64,000 bases of DNA from Candidatus Caldilinea saccharophila (GCA_016710365.1 JADJVW010000063.1:124001-188000); one strand, 5' to 3'; counted from the first letter of the stretch, positions 39,721 through 48,926 are shown. The notes: a model not told the origin generated them from the letters alone. Numbers and translations are program-made.

Positions 39721-41238
39721 ATGTTCAAAAAAGTCCTTGTTGCCAACCGAGGTGAAATTGCCATTCGGGTGTTGCGCGCCTGCGAAGAGCGCGGCATCTC
39801 CACCGTAGCAGTCTTCTCCGAGGCGGATCGCACCGCGTTGCATGTGCGTTACGCCACCGAAGCCTATCTGCTCGGCCCGGCGCCAAGCCGTGAAAGTTAT
39901 CTGCGCATCGACAAGATCATCGATATCGCGCGCAAGTCCGGCGCCGATGCCATCCACCCCGGCTATGGTTTTCTGTCGGAGCGCGCCGAGTTTGCTGCGG
40001 CGTGCGTCGATGCGGGCATCACCTTTATCGGCCCCAGCGCAGAAGCGATCGCCACGATGGGGGACAAAATTTCCGCGCGCGAAGCGGTGCGCAAACGCGG
40101 CGTCCCGTTGGTGCCCGGCACTGTGAAAGGGCTGCATGATGAGGATCTGGCGGCCGCGGCCAAGGAGATCGGCTTCCCGATCATGATCAAGGCGACCGCG
40201 GGCGGTGGCGGCAAGGGTATGCGCGCCGTGCATGACGCCGGCGCGCTGGAGGGGGCAATCGGCGCGGCGCGGCGCGAGGCGATGGCCGCCTTTGGCAACG
40301 ACGAAGTCTACCTCGAAAAGCTGGTGACGAGCGCACGCCACATCGAGATACAGATTTTAGCCGACAGCCACGGCAACACCATCAGCCTGGGCGAACGCGA
40401 ATGCAGCATCCAGCGCCGCCACCAGAAGCTGATCGAGGAGGCGCCCAGCGTCGCGGTCGACGACAAGTTGCGCGCCGAGATGGGCAGGGTGGCCATTGCC
40501 GCCGCGGAATCGGTGGGCTACGTCAACGCCGGCACCATTGAATTTCTTTTTGACAGCAAAGACAACAGTTATTATTTCCTGGAGATGAACACGCGCTTGC
40601 AGGTTGAGCATCCCGTCACCGAGTTAGTTACAGGCATCGATATCGTCAAAGAGCAGATCGCAATTGCCGCGGGCCGCCGGTTGCGCTATCGACAGGAAGA
40701 TCTGGCGCCCAAAGGCTGGGCGATCGAGTGTCGCATCACGGCCGAAGACCCCTTCAATAACTTCATGCCCAGCTCTGGCGTCGTCACCTATCTCAAAGAA
40801 CCCACGGGGCCGGGCGTGCGCGTCGAGAGCAGCCTCTACGAGGGAGGCGAGATCAGCCTCTACTACGACCCGATGATCGCCAAGCTGATCGTCTACGGCG
40901 AGAATCGCGCGGAGGCGATTCTGCGTATGCGCCGTGCGCTGAACGAATATCGCATTGCCGGCATCAAAACCTCAATTCCCTTTCATCAGGAGATCATGGA
41001 CAGCACCGAGTTCATCTGGGGCACCTTCGATACGGGATTCCTAAGCCGGCGGCGCATCAGCCCTCGCCGCCCGATGTCGGCGGAAAGTGAGCGGTTGGCA
41101 GCCGTGGTGGCAGCGATGATTGAGCATGAAGAGGGACGGCAGGCGGTTGCTCACATCGGCCAGGCGGCCAACGGCAATTCCACTTCCAATGACTGGAAGC
41201 TGTCAGGACGCATGCGCGCACAAAAGGGACAGTGGTAA
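39721..41238 (+). CDS. Biotin carboxylase subunit of acyl-CoA carboxylase
   Basis: ATP-grasp enzyme that carboxylates biotin with bicarbonate. The 505 residues start with the usual MFKKVLVANRGEIAIRVLRA and contain AIHPGYGFLSE, the glycine-rich loop KATAGGGGKGMR, the HIEIQILADSHG strand with catalytic residues ERECSIQRRHQKLIEEAPS, and the EMNTRLQVEHPVTE motif. The C-terminal extension after about residue 450 has no biotin site, so the carrier is the separate next gene, 11 bases downstream. Together with the carboxyltransferase and birA this makes a PCC/ACC-type system. Confidence 0.95.
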   Translation: MFKKVLVANRGEIAIRVLRACEERGISTVAVFSEADRTALHVRYATEAYLLGPAPSRESYLRIDKIIDIARKSGADAIHPGYGFLSERAEFAAACVDAGITFIGPSAEAIATMGDKISAREAVRKRGVPLVPGTVKGLHDEDLAAAAKEIGFPIMIKATAGGGGKGMRAVHDAGALEGAIGAARREAMAAFGNDEVYLEKLVTSARHIEIQILADSHGNTISLGERECSIQRRHQKLIEEAPSVAVDDKLRAEMGRVAIAAAESVGYVNAGTIEFLFDSKDNSYYFLEMNTRLQVEHPVTELVTGIDIVKEQIAIAAGRRLRYRQEDLAPKGWAIECRITAEDPFNNFMPSSGVVTYLKEPTGPGVRVESSLYEGGEISLYYDPMIAKLIVYGENRAEAILRMRRALNEYRIAGIKTSIPFHQEIMDSTEFIWGTFDTGFLSRRRISPRRPMSAESERLAAVVAAMIEHEEGRQAVAHIGQAANGNSTSNDWKLSGRMRAQKGQW

Positions 41239-41249
41239 AGGGGACAGGG

Positions 41250-41744
41250 ATGAAATATTTCGCACGCATCGGCAACAACGAATATGAAGTCGAGATCACC
41301 GATTCGCAGATACTGCTCGAAGGTGAAGCGGTGGATGTGAACATCGTACGCAGCGGCATCCCAGAATTGTACAGCGTGCTTTTTGGCGGCCAGAGCCATG
41401 AGATGCTCATCACCTCGGATCGGTTCAACTACACAGTGTCGATCCGCAGCGAGCAGTTTCAAGTGCAGGTGCAGGATGAACGCAACCGTCGGCTGAATCA
41501 AGCGCGCAAGCTGCCTTCCCTGCCGGATGGCGAGCTGGCGATCACTGCGCCCATCCCTGGCCTGGTCGTCAAAGTGCTCGTCAGCCCTGGGGACGCCGTA
41601 GAGGAAGGACAGCCGCTGGTGATCCTCGAAGCGATGAAGATGGAAAACGAGATCCGCTGTATCCGCGCCGGGGTGGCGAAGTCGATCACCGTCCTACCGG
41701 GACAGCGCGTCGAACAGAACGCCGTGCTGGTCGTGCTGGAGTGA
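41250..41744 (+). CDS. Biotin carboxyl carrier protein
   Basis: A 164-residue carrier with the biotinyl domain at the C-terminus: the modified lysine K130 is in ILEAMKMEN and the domain ends with PGQRVEQNAVLVVLE. The first ~85 residues (KYFARIGNNEYEVEI; GQSHEMLITSDRFNY) are a beta-domain like the linker of PCC alpha chains. The ATG at 41250 follows AGGGGACAGGG; a GTG 18 bases upstream is less good. It is the likely substrate of the biotin ligase at 34569. Confidence 0.94.
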   Translation: MKYFARIGNNEYEVEITDSQILLEGEAVDVNIVRSGIPELYSVLFGGQSHEMLITSDRFNYTVSIRSEQFQVQVQDERNRRLNQARKLPSLPDGELAITAPIPGLVVKVLVSPGDAVEEGQPLVILEAMKMENEIRCIRAGVAKSITVLPGQRVEQNAVLVVLE

Positions 41745-41824
41745 GCGCGGCGCTCTATGGTATAGTTGCGTCAACTAACTGGTTGGCGCTGAAATTAGAA
41801 ATCGAATCGCGGTAAAAGAACGCC

Positions 41825-42466
41825 ATGAGCGCAATGACTGACTCTATCCTGGCCGATGACAAAGCGATAGCCTATGGGCGGTGCCTGACTTTCCCAGAAT
41901 ATTGCCAGCTTCAAGAAGATCGCGGCCGGCTGTTGCAAATGCGTTATGCGGAGACGCGCCTGGCGCCGGCGCGGCAAGACGCCATGGTTGGGTATGGCGA
42001 AATGCTCTATGTGGTGGCGCTGGTGACGGACGAAGACCCCGAGACAACTGCTGTGCTCCCCGTGGTTGTGCGCTTGACTGACGCGTCGCAGCGCATCCAG
42101 ATGCGTATTTTATCCGATGAAGACTTACGGCTGCTGACCGTCCTGCTTCCTGACCTCGATATGGTGGCCGTACTGGAGGAATGGGATCTGCCGCAGCTCT
42201 TTGTCTTTGACGAAGAATGGGAGTTGCAGGCGCAGTGGGGGCCACGACCGGCGCAGGCCGAACGGAACCTGGAGGAGTGGATGGGCCGTTATCCTGAGTA
42301 CGAAACATTGGCGGAGGACGAAACCGCCGAGGCCCAGGAGCGTTATGCCAGTTTAATGACTGCGCTGACGTACGAAATGCGCGTCTGGTACAATAGTTCG
42401 CTGGCCGACGCCTGTCAGCATGAATTTTGTGAAATATTGGTTGGGCTGTTGCCGCAGGATGAATGA
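41825..42466 (+). CDS. Acidic protein of unknown function (213 residues)
   Basis: Not recognised. Soluble, rich in Asp/Glu and Leu; no signal peptide. Helical and strand segments such as LTFPEYCQLQEDRGRLLQMRY, DEDLRLLTVLLPDLDMVAVLEEWDLPQLFVFD and TALTYEMRVWYNSSL are seen. The stop overlaps the SCO1 ATG as ATGA, so it may be part of that operon. It has no cysteine pair that would suggest copper binding. Confidence 0.75.
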   Translation: MSAMTDSILADDKAIAYGRCLTFPEYCQLQEDRGRLLQMRYAETRLAPARQDAMVGYGEMLYVVALVTDEDPETTAVLPVVVRLTDASQRIQMRILSDEDLRLLTVLLPDLDMVAVLEEWDLPQLFVFDEEWELQAQWGPRPAQAERNLEEWMGRYPEYETLAEDETAEAQERYASLMTALTYEMRVWYNSSLADACQHEFCEILVGLLPQDE

Positions 42467-43116
42467 GAATGAAAACTAACAAAATGGTGCTTTGGAAGAA
42501 CGGACGCGGTTTTGCTGGCGTGCGACCTGGCTTGCTCGCGGTGTTGTTCCTGATGGTGGGATCGCTCATCAGCGGGTGCAGTCAGGACTATAAATTTCAC
42601 GGCACGCCCTATGACCCTGTGATCGCAGCCCCGCAGATCAGCGGCGTCAATCTAGACAACGCGCCCTTTCAGTTGGACGAATTAAGCGACCGTGTCAAAG
42701 TTGTCTTTTTCGGTTACACCTTTTGCCCGGACATCTGCCCGCTGACGCTTGCCAATATGAAGGGGGTCTACGAGACGCTGTCCGAGCAGGATCGCGCCAA
42801 AACCGCCTTTGCCTTTATCACTTTCGACCCGGAGCGCGACACGCCGGAGCGGCTTGCCGCCTATGTAGGCGCTTTCAACAAAGATTTTTACGGGGTTCAC
42901 CTACAAGATGACGAACTGACCCGCGTGAAAAAAGATTACGGCGTCTATGCGGAAAAACGTATCCTGGATGCATCCCAAAGCGCGTCGGATTATCTGATCG
43001 ATCATACGGCGTTTGTGTACATCATCGATAAAGAAAACAATTTGCGCGAGATCTTCCCGCACGATGCACCAAAGGCCGACATCGCCGCCGACATCGCTTA
43101 CCTGGTGAGCCGCTAA
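42463..43116 (+). CDS. SCO1/SenC family lipoprotein
   Basis: Thioredoxin-fold protein that helps to deliver copper to or reduce cytochrome c oxidase subunit II. Signal region LLAVLFLMVGSLISGC with a lipobox Cys39, then the metal-binding CPDIC (C88 and C92) in FGYTFCPDICPLT and the conserved His181 in DHTAFVYIID. All three ligands are present. 217 residues is a typical length. The ATG at 42463 overlaps the upstream stop (ATGA). No oxidase genes are near. Confidence 0.94.
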   Translation: MRMKTNKMVLWKNGRGFAGVRPGLLAVLFLMVGSLISGCSQDYKFHGTPYDPVIAAPQISGVNLDNAPFQLDELSDRVKVVFFGYTFCPDICPLTLANMKGVYETLSEQDRAKTAFAFITFDPERDTPERLAAYVGAFNKDFYGVHLQDDELTRVKKDYGVYAEKRILDASQSASDYLIDHTAFVYIIDKENNLREIFPHDAPKADIAADIAYLVSR

Positions 43117-43203
43117 TGCTAGGTGCGTACTCCGTCCTGAGTAGCGCCAATACACCGAAAAGCGTATGCTTTTTCTTGACGCCTGCATGGTAAAATCCTG
43201 GCA

Positions 43204-44591
43204 ATGAATAAACCTGTTCAAAAAATGTTGACTCGATGGAGTCCGACTCTGCACATGCAATGGCGTCAGAAATTACAAAATCGCACCCGCCTCTGGACTT
43301 GGACGGTGCTGGGTGTGTTCATGCTGGTCTTGATGACTCTCCTGGTGCAACCCGCGTTGGCCGCCATTCAATTGAGCTACTTTTACATCGTGTCCAATCC
43401 CGCCTCGGTGATTTTGCAGTGGGGAACGACTAGCGAGTTCAATGTGGAGGGGTTCGAGGTGCAATGCAAGCTTGCCAGCGAACCCGACATCGCTTTTCAT
43501 CGCATTGGATTCCTACCCGCCAAAGGTGGCCCATCCACCCCTGCACAGTACAGCTTTCCCGTCACGGTTGGCGTCGAGCCAGGCGTCGCCTACTGCTTCC
43601 GTCTGCTTGAATTCACGACGGATGGTACGCAAGGCGAGGCGCCGACGCTCTGTGGGTATGCCCAATGTGACCCCCAACCCCGGGCGCACCGGGCCTCGTG
43701 CCCACCACCGATCCCAATGCAATTCCAGCCATCCCCACCGATGCGTTTGGCAACCCGATTGTCCAACCTCCGGGCGTCCAGCCACAGGCGACGGATGCCT
43801 TTGGCAGCCCGTTACCGCAGCCGCCGGCCGTCGACGCGTTTGGCAATCCGCTTCCCCAGCCACAGGCAACGGACGCATTTGGCAACCCGATCTTTCAGCC
43901 GCCGGCGACCGACGCGTTTGGCAATCCGCTTCCCCAGCCACAGGCGACGGACGCGTTTGGCAACCCAATCCTTCAGCCGCCAGTGACCGATGCCTTTGGC
44001 AATCCGCTTCCCCAACCACAGGCGACGGACGCGTTTGGCAACCCGATCTTTCAGCCGCCAGCGACGGACGCGTTTGGCAGCCCGTTGCCGCAGCCGGGCG
44101 CGGTCGACCAGTTTGGCATGCCGCTGGCAACGCCCACACCGACGCTTGACCCGTATGCGGCGCCGACGGCCATCGTTGTGACGCCGCTGCCCGGCGACCC
44201 GCGCGGCGGTGATGCATCGGCGCTGGAAGCCGCGCCGCAAGACCCGGCGTTGGCGCAAAGCGGCGCGGAGGTTCAAGCCGTCGTTGCAGCGCCGCCTGGC
44301 TATATTGTCGTGACAGCAGCCCCCACCGAGCCGCCGGTTGCGCTGGCGGCCGCCATGACGCCGCTGCCTACCGTCACGCCGACGCCGCCAACCTTTCAGT
44401 TGGTCAGCGCACTGGCCCCGACCTCGCAAAACCTCATGATTATGCTGCTTTGTCTTACGTTCACTGGCGCCAGCGGCATCGGCATTCTGGGGCTGATCAC
44501 AAGCGTGATGTTTATGCGTTCACGCTCCTCACAGCGCGACTTCTACGACCGCTACAGCCTGCCTCCACCACCTCGTCGCCGTCAGTGGTGA
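43204..44591 (+). CDS. Secreted protein with TDAFGNPxxQPQ repeats and C-terminal anchor (one frameshift)
   Basis: Starts with a hydrophobic export segment (TVLGVFMLVLMTLLVQPALA). A fibronectin-III-like region follows (QLSYFYIVSNPASVILQWG; FEVQCKLASE; YCFRLLEFT). After LCGYAQCDP near 43670 the frame changes, probably one C lost from a CCCCC run. The new frame carries about ten copies of a 13-residue unit (TDAFGNPLPQPQA or TDAFGNPIFQPPA). The end has a membrane helix (MIMLLCLTFTGASGIGILGLI) and a basic, Arg-rich tail. Probably a surface protein whose repeats form an extended stalk. Function unknown. Confidence 0.75.
43736..44118. repeat. Tandem 39-bp repeats coding for TDAFGNP units
   Basis: About ten copies of a unit around GACGCGTTTGGCAACCCG, spaced 39 bases apart, alternate between two versions (LPQPQA and FQPPA/LQPPV endings). 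They lie in frame in the preceding gene. Neighbouring copies differ by only a few bases, so the block is prone to change in number. Confidence 0.8.
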
Positions 44592-44615
44592 CGCCATCAC
44601 GCTGTGGATTAGCTG

Positions 44616-45233
44616 ATGCGCGCCTTCATCGCTCTTGCGCTGCCGAATGCTGCCTTGCACCAGATTATCACCGTACAGCGCCTGCTTGTGCAACAGTTGC
44701 GCACGCAGCAGCTTGACCGTTCCATCCGCTGGACGCCTACTGACAACCTTCACCTGACCTTGCGCTTTCTTGGCGAAATCGACGGTGCACAGCAGCTTTC
44801 TCTGGAGCAAAAATTAGCAAGGCTTGCCCAGCAACACGCTCCTCTGGCGCTGTTTACGGACGGACTGGGCTGCTTTCCCAGCGCCCGGCGTCCCAGTGTC
44901 ATCTGGTGTGGAATTCAGGGCGATCTGACGGCGTTGGCGCGGCTGCAGGCGGAGGTAGATCATGCAGTGAGCGCCGTTGGCCTGCCGGCTGAAGATAAAC
45001 CGTTCAAGCCGCATTTGACGATCGGGCGGGTGCAGCACAATGCCGCTGCAAGCCTGCGTCACGCGGTTGGCGCCGTCATAATGCAAGTTGGGACGACATC
45101 ACAGCGCAACGCCTCCGTCACTGCCACGGCCAGCGAACTAATCCTCATGCAGAGTGCGCTTACCCCATCCGGCGCCGTTTATACCTCATTAGGGGTATTT
45201 CCACTCGCTGAGCCTACTACGCGACGCGATTAG
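44616..45233 (+). CDS. thpR: RNA 2',3'-cyclic phosphodiesterase (2H family)
   Basis: A 205-residue enzyme of the 2H phosphoesterase superfamily that opens 2',3'-cyclic phosphates on RNA ends (once called 2'-5' RNA ligase). Two H-x-T-x motifs are visible: NLHLTLRFLGE and KPHLTIGRV. N-terminal MRAFIALALP is typical. ATG 44616. The stop codon is in the stem of the following terminator. Confidence 0.93.
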   Translation: MRAFIALALPNAALHQIITVQRLLVQQLRTQQLDRSIRWTPTDNLHLTLRFLGEIDGAQQLSLEQKLARLAQQHAPLALFTDGLGCFPSARRPSVIWCGIQGDLTALARLQAEVDHAVSAVGLPAEDKPFKPHLTIGRVQHNAAASLRHAVGAVIMQVGTTSQRNASVTATASELILMQSALTPSGAVYTSLGVFPLAEPTTRRD

Positions 45234-45265
45234 AGGCCGAGTTTCCGGCAGAAACTCGGCCTCTA
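45231..45265. terminator. Perfect 15-bp hairpin between thpR and crtI
   Basis: TAGAGGCCGAGTTTC and GAAACTCGGCCTCTA are separated by CGGCA. The hairpin begins at the thpR stop codon and lies 56 bases from the end of the convergent crtI gene, so it can serve both. Confidence 0.85.
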
Positions 45266-45320
45266 GGATTGAACTATTGAACACCATTACAAGTCGTGCG
45301 GGTTACACAGACCGCGCGGG

Positions 45321-46859
45321 TTACGCGCTCTGTATTGCAGCATGAGTTCTCGCCTCCGGCGGTTTGGCCGACTGCAGCGCGCCGGCAGGATTGAGCAGTT
45401 CGTCCACGATCTTGGCAGAAGAGAGCACGCCCGGCAAGCCTGCGCCCGGATGTGTGCCGGCCCCAACAAAATAGAGGTTCTCAAAATCTTCCGAGCGGTT
45501 GTGGGGACGGAACCACGCCGATTGCAACAGCGTCGGCTCGACCGAGAAGGCGGAGCCCAGATAGCTGTTGAGTGTATCCTGGAAATGCAAAGGGTCGATG
45601 ACATGTTCGGCCACAATGTTTTGCTGCAAGTCGGGCAGATAGTTATCTTCCAAAAATTGCATGATGGCGTCGCGATAAGGCTTGGCCTTGGTCGTCCAGT
45701 CGATATTGGCGTTCAGGTTCGGCACAGGCGACAGCACGTAGAAGGTTTCGCAACCGTCCGGCGCCATGCTGGGATCGGTCATAGTCGGCATGTGCAGGTA
45801 AAGTGAAAAATCTTCTGGCAATTCTTGCTCGTCAAAAATCTCGCGCAATAATCCCTTGTAGCGCTCACTCAGGATGATGTTGTGGTGCGCCAACGGCGTA
45901 CCGGTGTTATAACGCTTCTTGGCGCCAAAGTAAATGACAAACAGCGACATACTGTATTTCTTACTCTTCACCCAGCGGTCGCTGTTGACGCGGCGGTGCT
46001 GCTTCGGAATCATGTTCAGATAAGTCCAACCGACGTCGGCGTTCGAGACGACTACATCGGCGCTGTGCACCGTGCCATCTGCCAGCCGGACGCCCGTTGC
46101 TCGCTTATCTTCGATGAGAATCTCCTCAATTTCGGTGTTGAGGTGGACTTTGACGCCAAGCTCGTCCAGAAGACGGCCAAAGCCGGCGACGATCTGCCCT
46201 GTACCCCCTTTGGCGTAGTGGATACCCCACTCGCGCTCCAGGTAGTGGATTAGCACGTAAAGCGACGGCGCGTCGAGCGGATTGCCGCCGATCAGCAGCG
46301 GGTGAAAGGAAAAGCAGCGGCGCAAAAACTCGTTCTCGATAAATTTGCTCACATAGCCGTAGACGCTACGGTAAGATTGCAACCGCACCAGGTCAGGCGC
46401 CACACGCATCATATCGCCAAAATGCAGAAAAGGTTTATCGATCAGCGCCATGCCGGTTTCAAAAATTTCTTTCGTCGTGGCCATGAAGCGCGTATAGCCT
46501 TCTTTGTCGCGCGGGTTCCAGTCATCAATCTGATCCAAAATGTAGGCATGATCGCCGTTGTAGCTAAAGGCGCGTCCCTGGTGATCGAAAATCTTATAAA
46601 AGGGGTCGAGCGGAATCAGCTCGAAATAATCTTCGCGACGGCGACCCGCCAGCGTCCAGATTTCATCCAGCAGCCACGGCGCCGTGATCACGGTCGGGCC
46701 GCCGTCGAACTTGAAGCCGTCGATTTCGTAGGTGTAGGCGCGGCCGCCAAGCTTGTCACGTTTCTCGAACAGTGTGACTTCGTGGCCGTTGGCCGCCAGG
46801 CGCGCCGCCGCACCAAGCCCGCCGAATCCGCTGCCGATCACGATGGTTTTTTGTCGCAT
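45321..46859 (-). CDS. crtI: Phytoene desaturase (CrtI family)
   Basis: FAD-dependent carotenoid desaturase/isomerase or related amine-oxidase-fold enzyme of 512 residues. Seen: the dinucleotide-binding motif IVIGSGFGGLGAAARLAANGHEVTLFEKRDKLGGRA, which is followed by FDGGPTVI; central HYAKGGTGQIVAGFGRLLDELG; C-terminal YFVGAGTHPGAGLPGVLSSAK, a CrtI hallmark. ATG at 46859 after GTGAGG. The number of desaturation steps (lycopene or neurosporene products) cannot be read from the sequence, and CrtB is not in the window. The TspO-like gene is 35 bases upstream, same strand. Confidence 0.92.
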   Translation of the reverse strand: MRQKTIVIGSGFGGLGAAARLAANGHEVTLFEKRDKLGGRAYTYEIDGFKFDGGPTVITAPWLLDEIWTLAGRRREDYFELIPLDPFYKIFDHQGRAFSYNGDHAYILDQIDDWNPRDKEGYTRFMATTKEIFETGMALIDKPFLHFGDMMRVAPDLVRLQSYRSVYGYVSKFIENEFLRRCFSFHPLLIGGNPLDAPSLYVLIHYLEREWGIHYAKGGTGQIVAGFGRLLDELGVKVHLNTEIEEILIEDKRATGVRLADGTVHSADVVVSNADVGWTYLNMIPKQHRRVNSDRWVKSKKYSMSLFVIYFGAKKRYNTGTPLAHHNIILSERYKGLLREIFDEQELPEDFSLYLHMPTMTDPSMAPDGCETFYVLSPVPNLNANIDWTTKAKPYRDAIMQFLEDNYLPDLQQNIVAEHVIDPLHFQDTLNSYLGSAFSVEPTLLQSAWFRPHNRSEDFENLYFVGAGTHPGAGLPGVLSSAKIVDELLNPAGALQSAKPPEARTHAAIQSA

Positions 46860-46894
46860 AAATCCTCACTTCGTGTAGGGTGTTTTATATAGGT

Positions 46895-47725
46895 TCAAAG
46901 CGCCGTCTTGGCCTGGCGTCTGCTGCTCATCCAGCCCACACCGGCCGCCACTGCCAGCACAATCGCGGCAATCGCAGCGCCAAAAACGACGGGAGGCGTC
47001 TCACTCTGTTTTACGGCGATCCCGATAAACGCCCATACCAGCACAGCCACATAGGCAATATTTTGCTCGCGCAGCGCGAAGATCAAACCGAGCACGCTTG
47101 CCACCGTAATCATCGCCAACGACCAGATCATCGGCGAAAGCGGCGCTCCGCTCCATCCCCAGTCAAGCAGCACGGTCGACGCGTTGGCTACTGTCGCCAC
47201 GGTGATCCAGCCCAGGTAGATGCTAAAGGGAATGTGCACAGTCCACCGCTCTGCCGTCGAAGCCGAGGCGCGCCAAGGAGTAAGACGCTGATAGACGACG
47301 ATCAGGCTCAGCAAGAGCACGAGCATCACCACCAAGCTCAGTGGAAAGAGATTGTAGTGCCAAAGAAAAATCCATACGGAGTTTGCAATACCGCTGACGA
47401 CGTAAGGCCAGCCGATGCTGCGCAGCCGCGGGTTGGTGCGTTGTGAGGGCAGCGCCTGGTAGACCATGTAGGCGAGCAAACCCAGGTAAATTACGCTCCA
47501 GATCGCAAAGACATAGCCCGCCGGTGTAAACAGCGAGGGAAAGCGATCCGAAATTTCACCCGTCGATTGGCCGTTCAGCGGCAGAGAGGTTGCCAGGCCG
47601 TTGATGGCAATTGTAGCCAGCGTGACGACGATCACAGCAAACTGACGCAGATAATCGCCCATTCCGGCTGCACTACGTTGCTCTTCTGTGACTTGTTGCT
47701 TGGTGTTTCCCAATGTTGTGTTCAT
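46895..47725 (-). CDS. TspO/MBR-related membrane protein
   Basis: A 276-residue membrane protein, longer than classical TspO (about 160). It has about eight hydrophobic segments, including Trp-containing ones typical of the family (YVFAIWSVIYLGLLAYMVYQAL; ANSVWIFLWHYNLFPLSL; PFSIYLGWITVATVANAST). It probably belongs to the extended tryptophan-rich sensory protein group; the ligand is unknown. The ATG at 47725 has a strong AAAGGAG and is favoured; longer in-frame reading from 48124 is the antisense-frame of pheS. It precedes crtI by 35 bases. Classical TspO regulates pigment genes in Rhodobacter and binds porphyrins, so a link with carotenoid formation is attractive but inferred. Confidence 0.78.
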   Translation of the reverse strand: MNTTLGNTKQQVTEEQRSAAGMGDYLRQFAVIVVTLATIAINGLATSLPLNGQSTGEISDRFPSLFTPAGYVFAIWSVIYLGLLAYMVYQALPSQRTNPRLRSIGWPYVVSGIANSVWIFLWHYNLFPLSLVVMLVLLLSLIVVYQRLTPWRASASTAERWTVHIPFSIYLGWITVATVANASTVLLDWGWSGAPLSPMIWSLAMITVASVLGLIFALREQNIAYVAVLVWAFIGIAVKQSETPPVVFGAAIAAIVLAVAAGVGWMSSRRQAKTAL

Positions 47726-47827
47726 TTTCTTCTCCTTTGCAATTGTGCAGTTTGCAATGGTTTTGCACAGGTTTAGTCTATGCCGAAATAAGATGTCGTT
47801 CAGTGAGAATGCTTCTATTTGCCGGAT

Positions 47828-47871
47828 ACAACAAGAACCCCTCCAGGTTAACCTGGAGGGGTTCTTGTTGT
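47828..47871. terminator. 44-bp perfect palindrome downstream of pheS
   Basis: ACAACAAGAACCCCTCCAGG followed by TT and its exact reverse complement. It can form a 22-bp stem. It lies 20 bases after the pheS stop and 100 bases before the TspO gene, on the right side to end pheS transcription. The loop is at most a few bases. Confidence 0.85.
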
Positions 47872-47891
47872 GTGAAATATTTGTCGAAACG

Positions 47892-48926
47892 CTACACCCG
47901 CTCCAGGAACCGCACGTCGTTACTGTAAAAGAGCCGGATGTCGTCCACGCCGCGCTTGAGCATGGCCTGGCGTTCGATGCCCATGCCAAAAGCGAAGCCG
48001 CTGTACCGCGCCGGGTCGTAGCCGCCATTTTGCAGCACAATGGGGTGCACCATGCCGGCGCCCAAGATCTCCAGCCAACCGGTGTGTTTGCACAGCCGGC
48101 AGCCCGCCCCGCCGCACAGGACACAGTCTACGTCGACTTCCACGCTCGGTTCGGTGAAGGGGAAATAGGACTTGCGGAAGCGAATCTTGCGCCCTTCGCC
48201 ATACATCTGATTGGCAAAGTTCAGCAGCGTGCCTTTGAGATCGCTGAAGGTGATATTGTGGCCAATCGCCAGCCCTTCGATCTGGTAGAACATCATCTCA
48301 GAGCGCGCGGTCACGTCCTCGTTGCGATAGCACTTACCCGGCAGGATCACGCGGATCGGCTCCGGCGCATATTGGCGCATGGCATGAATCTGACCTGGGC
48401 TGGTGTGCGTCCGCAAAATCACATCCGGCGTGGTCGTGAAGAAGGTGTCCTGCATCTCGCGCGCCGGGTGATCGGGCGGGAAGTTGAGCAGCCCGAAGTT
48501 GAAATCGTCGGTCTCGACTTCGGGCGAATCATAGACTTGGAAGCCCATCTGCTTGAGGATCTCGACCATCTCGCGCATCGCCTGGTTGGTCGGGTGCAGC
48601 TTGCCGACCTGTGGCCGCCGCCCCGGCATGGTCACGTCGATGCCTTCGGAGGCCAACGTGCGCTGCATCTCTGCGGCGGCGATCGATTCCTGGCGTGCGA
48701 CCAACGCAGCTTCGAGTGTTTCCTTGATCTCGTTGGCGCGCTTGCCGACACGCGGACGCTCCTCTTGCGAAAGCTGACCTAACCCACGCAGCACGGTTGT
48801 CATCTTGCCCTTGCGCCCAAGATAGACGGCGTACCACGCCTCGGTCTCCGGCGTATGTTGCGCAGCGGCCAGCGCGGCTTGCGCCTCCACCTGCAATGCT
48901 TCAAGGTGTCCAATCAGATCACTCAT
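47892..48926 (-). CDS. pheS: Phenylalanine--tRNA ligase alpha subunit
   Basis: Class II aminoacyl-tRNA synthetase alpha chain, 344 residues. It shows the N-terminal coiled-coil (LEALQVEAQAALAAA; YLGRKGKMTTVLRGLG), class II motif 2 (GKCYRNEDVTARSEMMFYQIEG), FRKSYFPFTEPSVEVDVDC and motif 3 GFAFGMGIERQAML. A CVLCGGAGCRLCK zinc-finger-like insert is present. ATG at 48926 after AGGTGG is preferred to a GTG at 48935. No pheT is seen beside it, although the two are usually adjacent. Confidence 0.96.
   Translation of the reverse strand: MSDLIGHLEALQVEAQAALAAAQHTPETEAWYAVYLGRKGKMTTVLRGLGQLSQEERPRVGKRANEIKETLEAALVARQESIAAAEMQRTLASEGIDVTMPGRRPQVGKLHPTNQAMREMVEILKQMGFQVYDSPEVETDDFNFGLLNFPPDHPAREMQDTFFTTTPDVILRTHTSPGQIHAMRQYAPEPIRVILPGKCYRNEDVTARSEMMFYQIEGLAIGHNITFSDLKGTLLNFANQMYGEGRKIRFRKSYFPFTEPSVEVDVDCVLCGGAGCRLCKHTGWLEILGAGMVHPIVLQNGGYDPARYSGFAFGMGIERQAMLKRGVDDIRLFYSNDVRFLERV

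Noticed and set aside
46895..48124. A longer TspO-like protein reading through from 48124
   Set aside because: The first ~130 residues lie out of frame inside pheS and the palindrome; ATG at 47725 with AAAGGAG is clearly the start.
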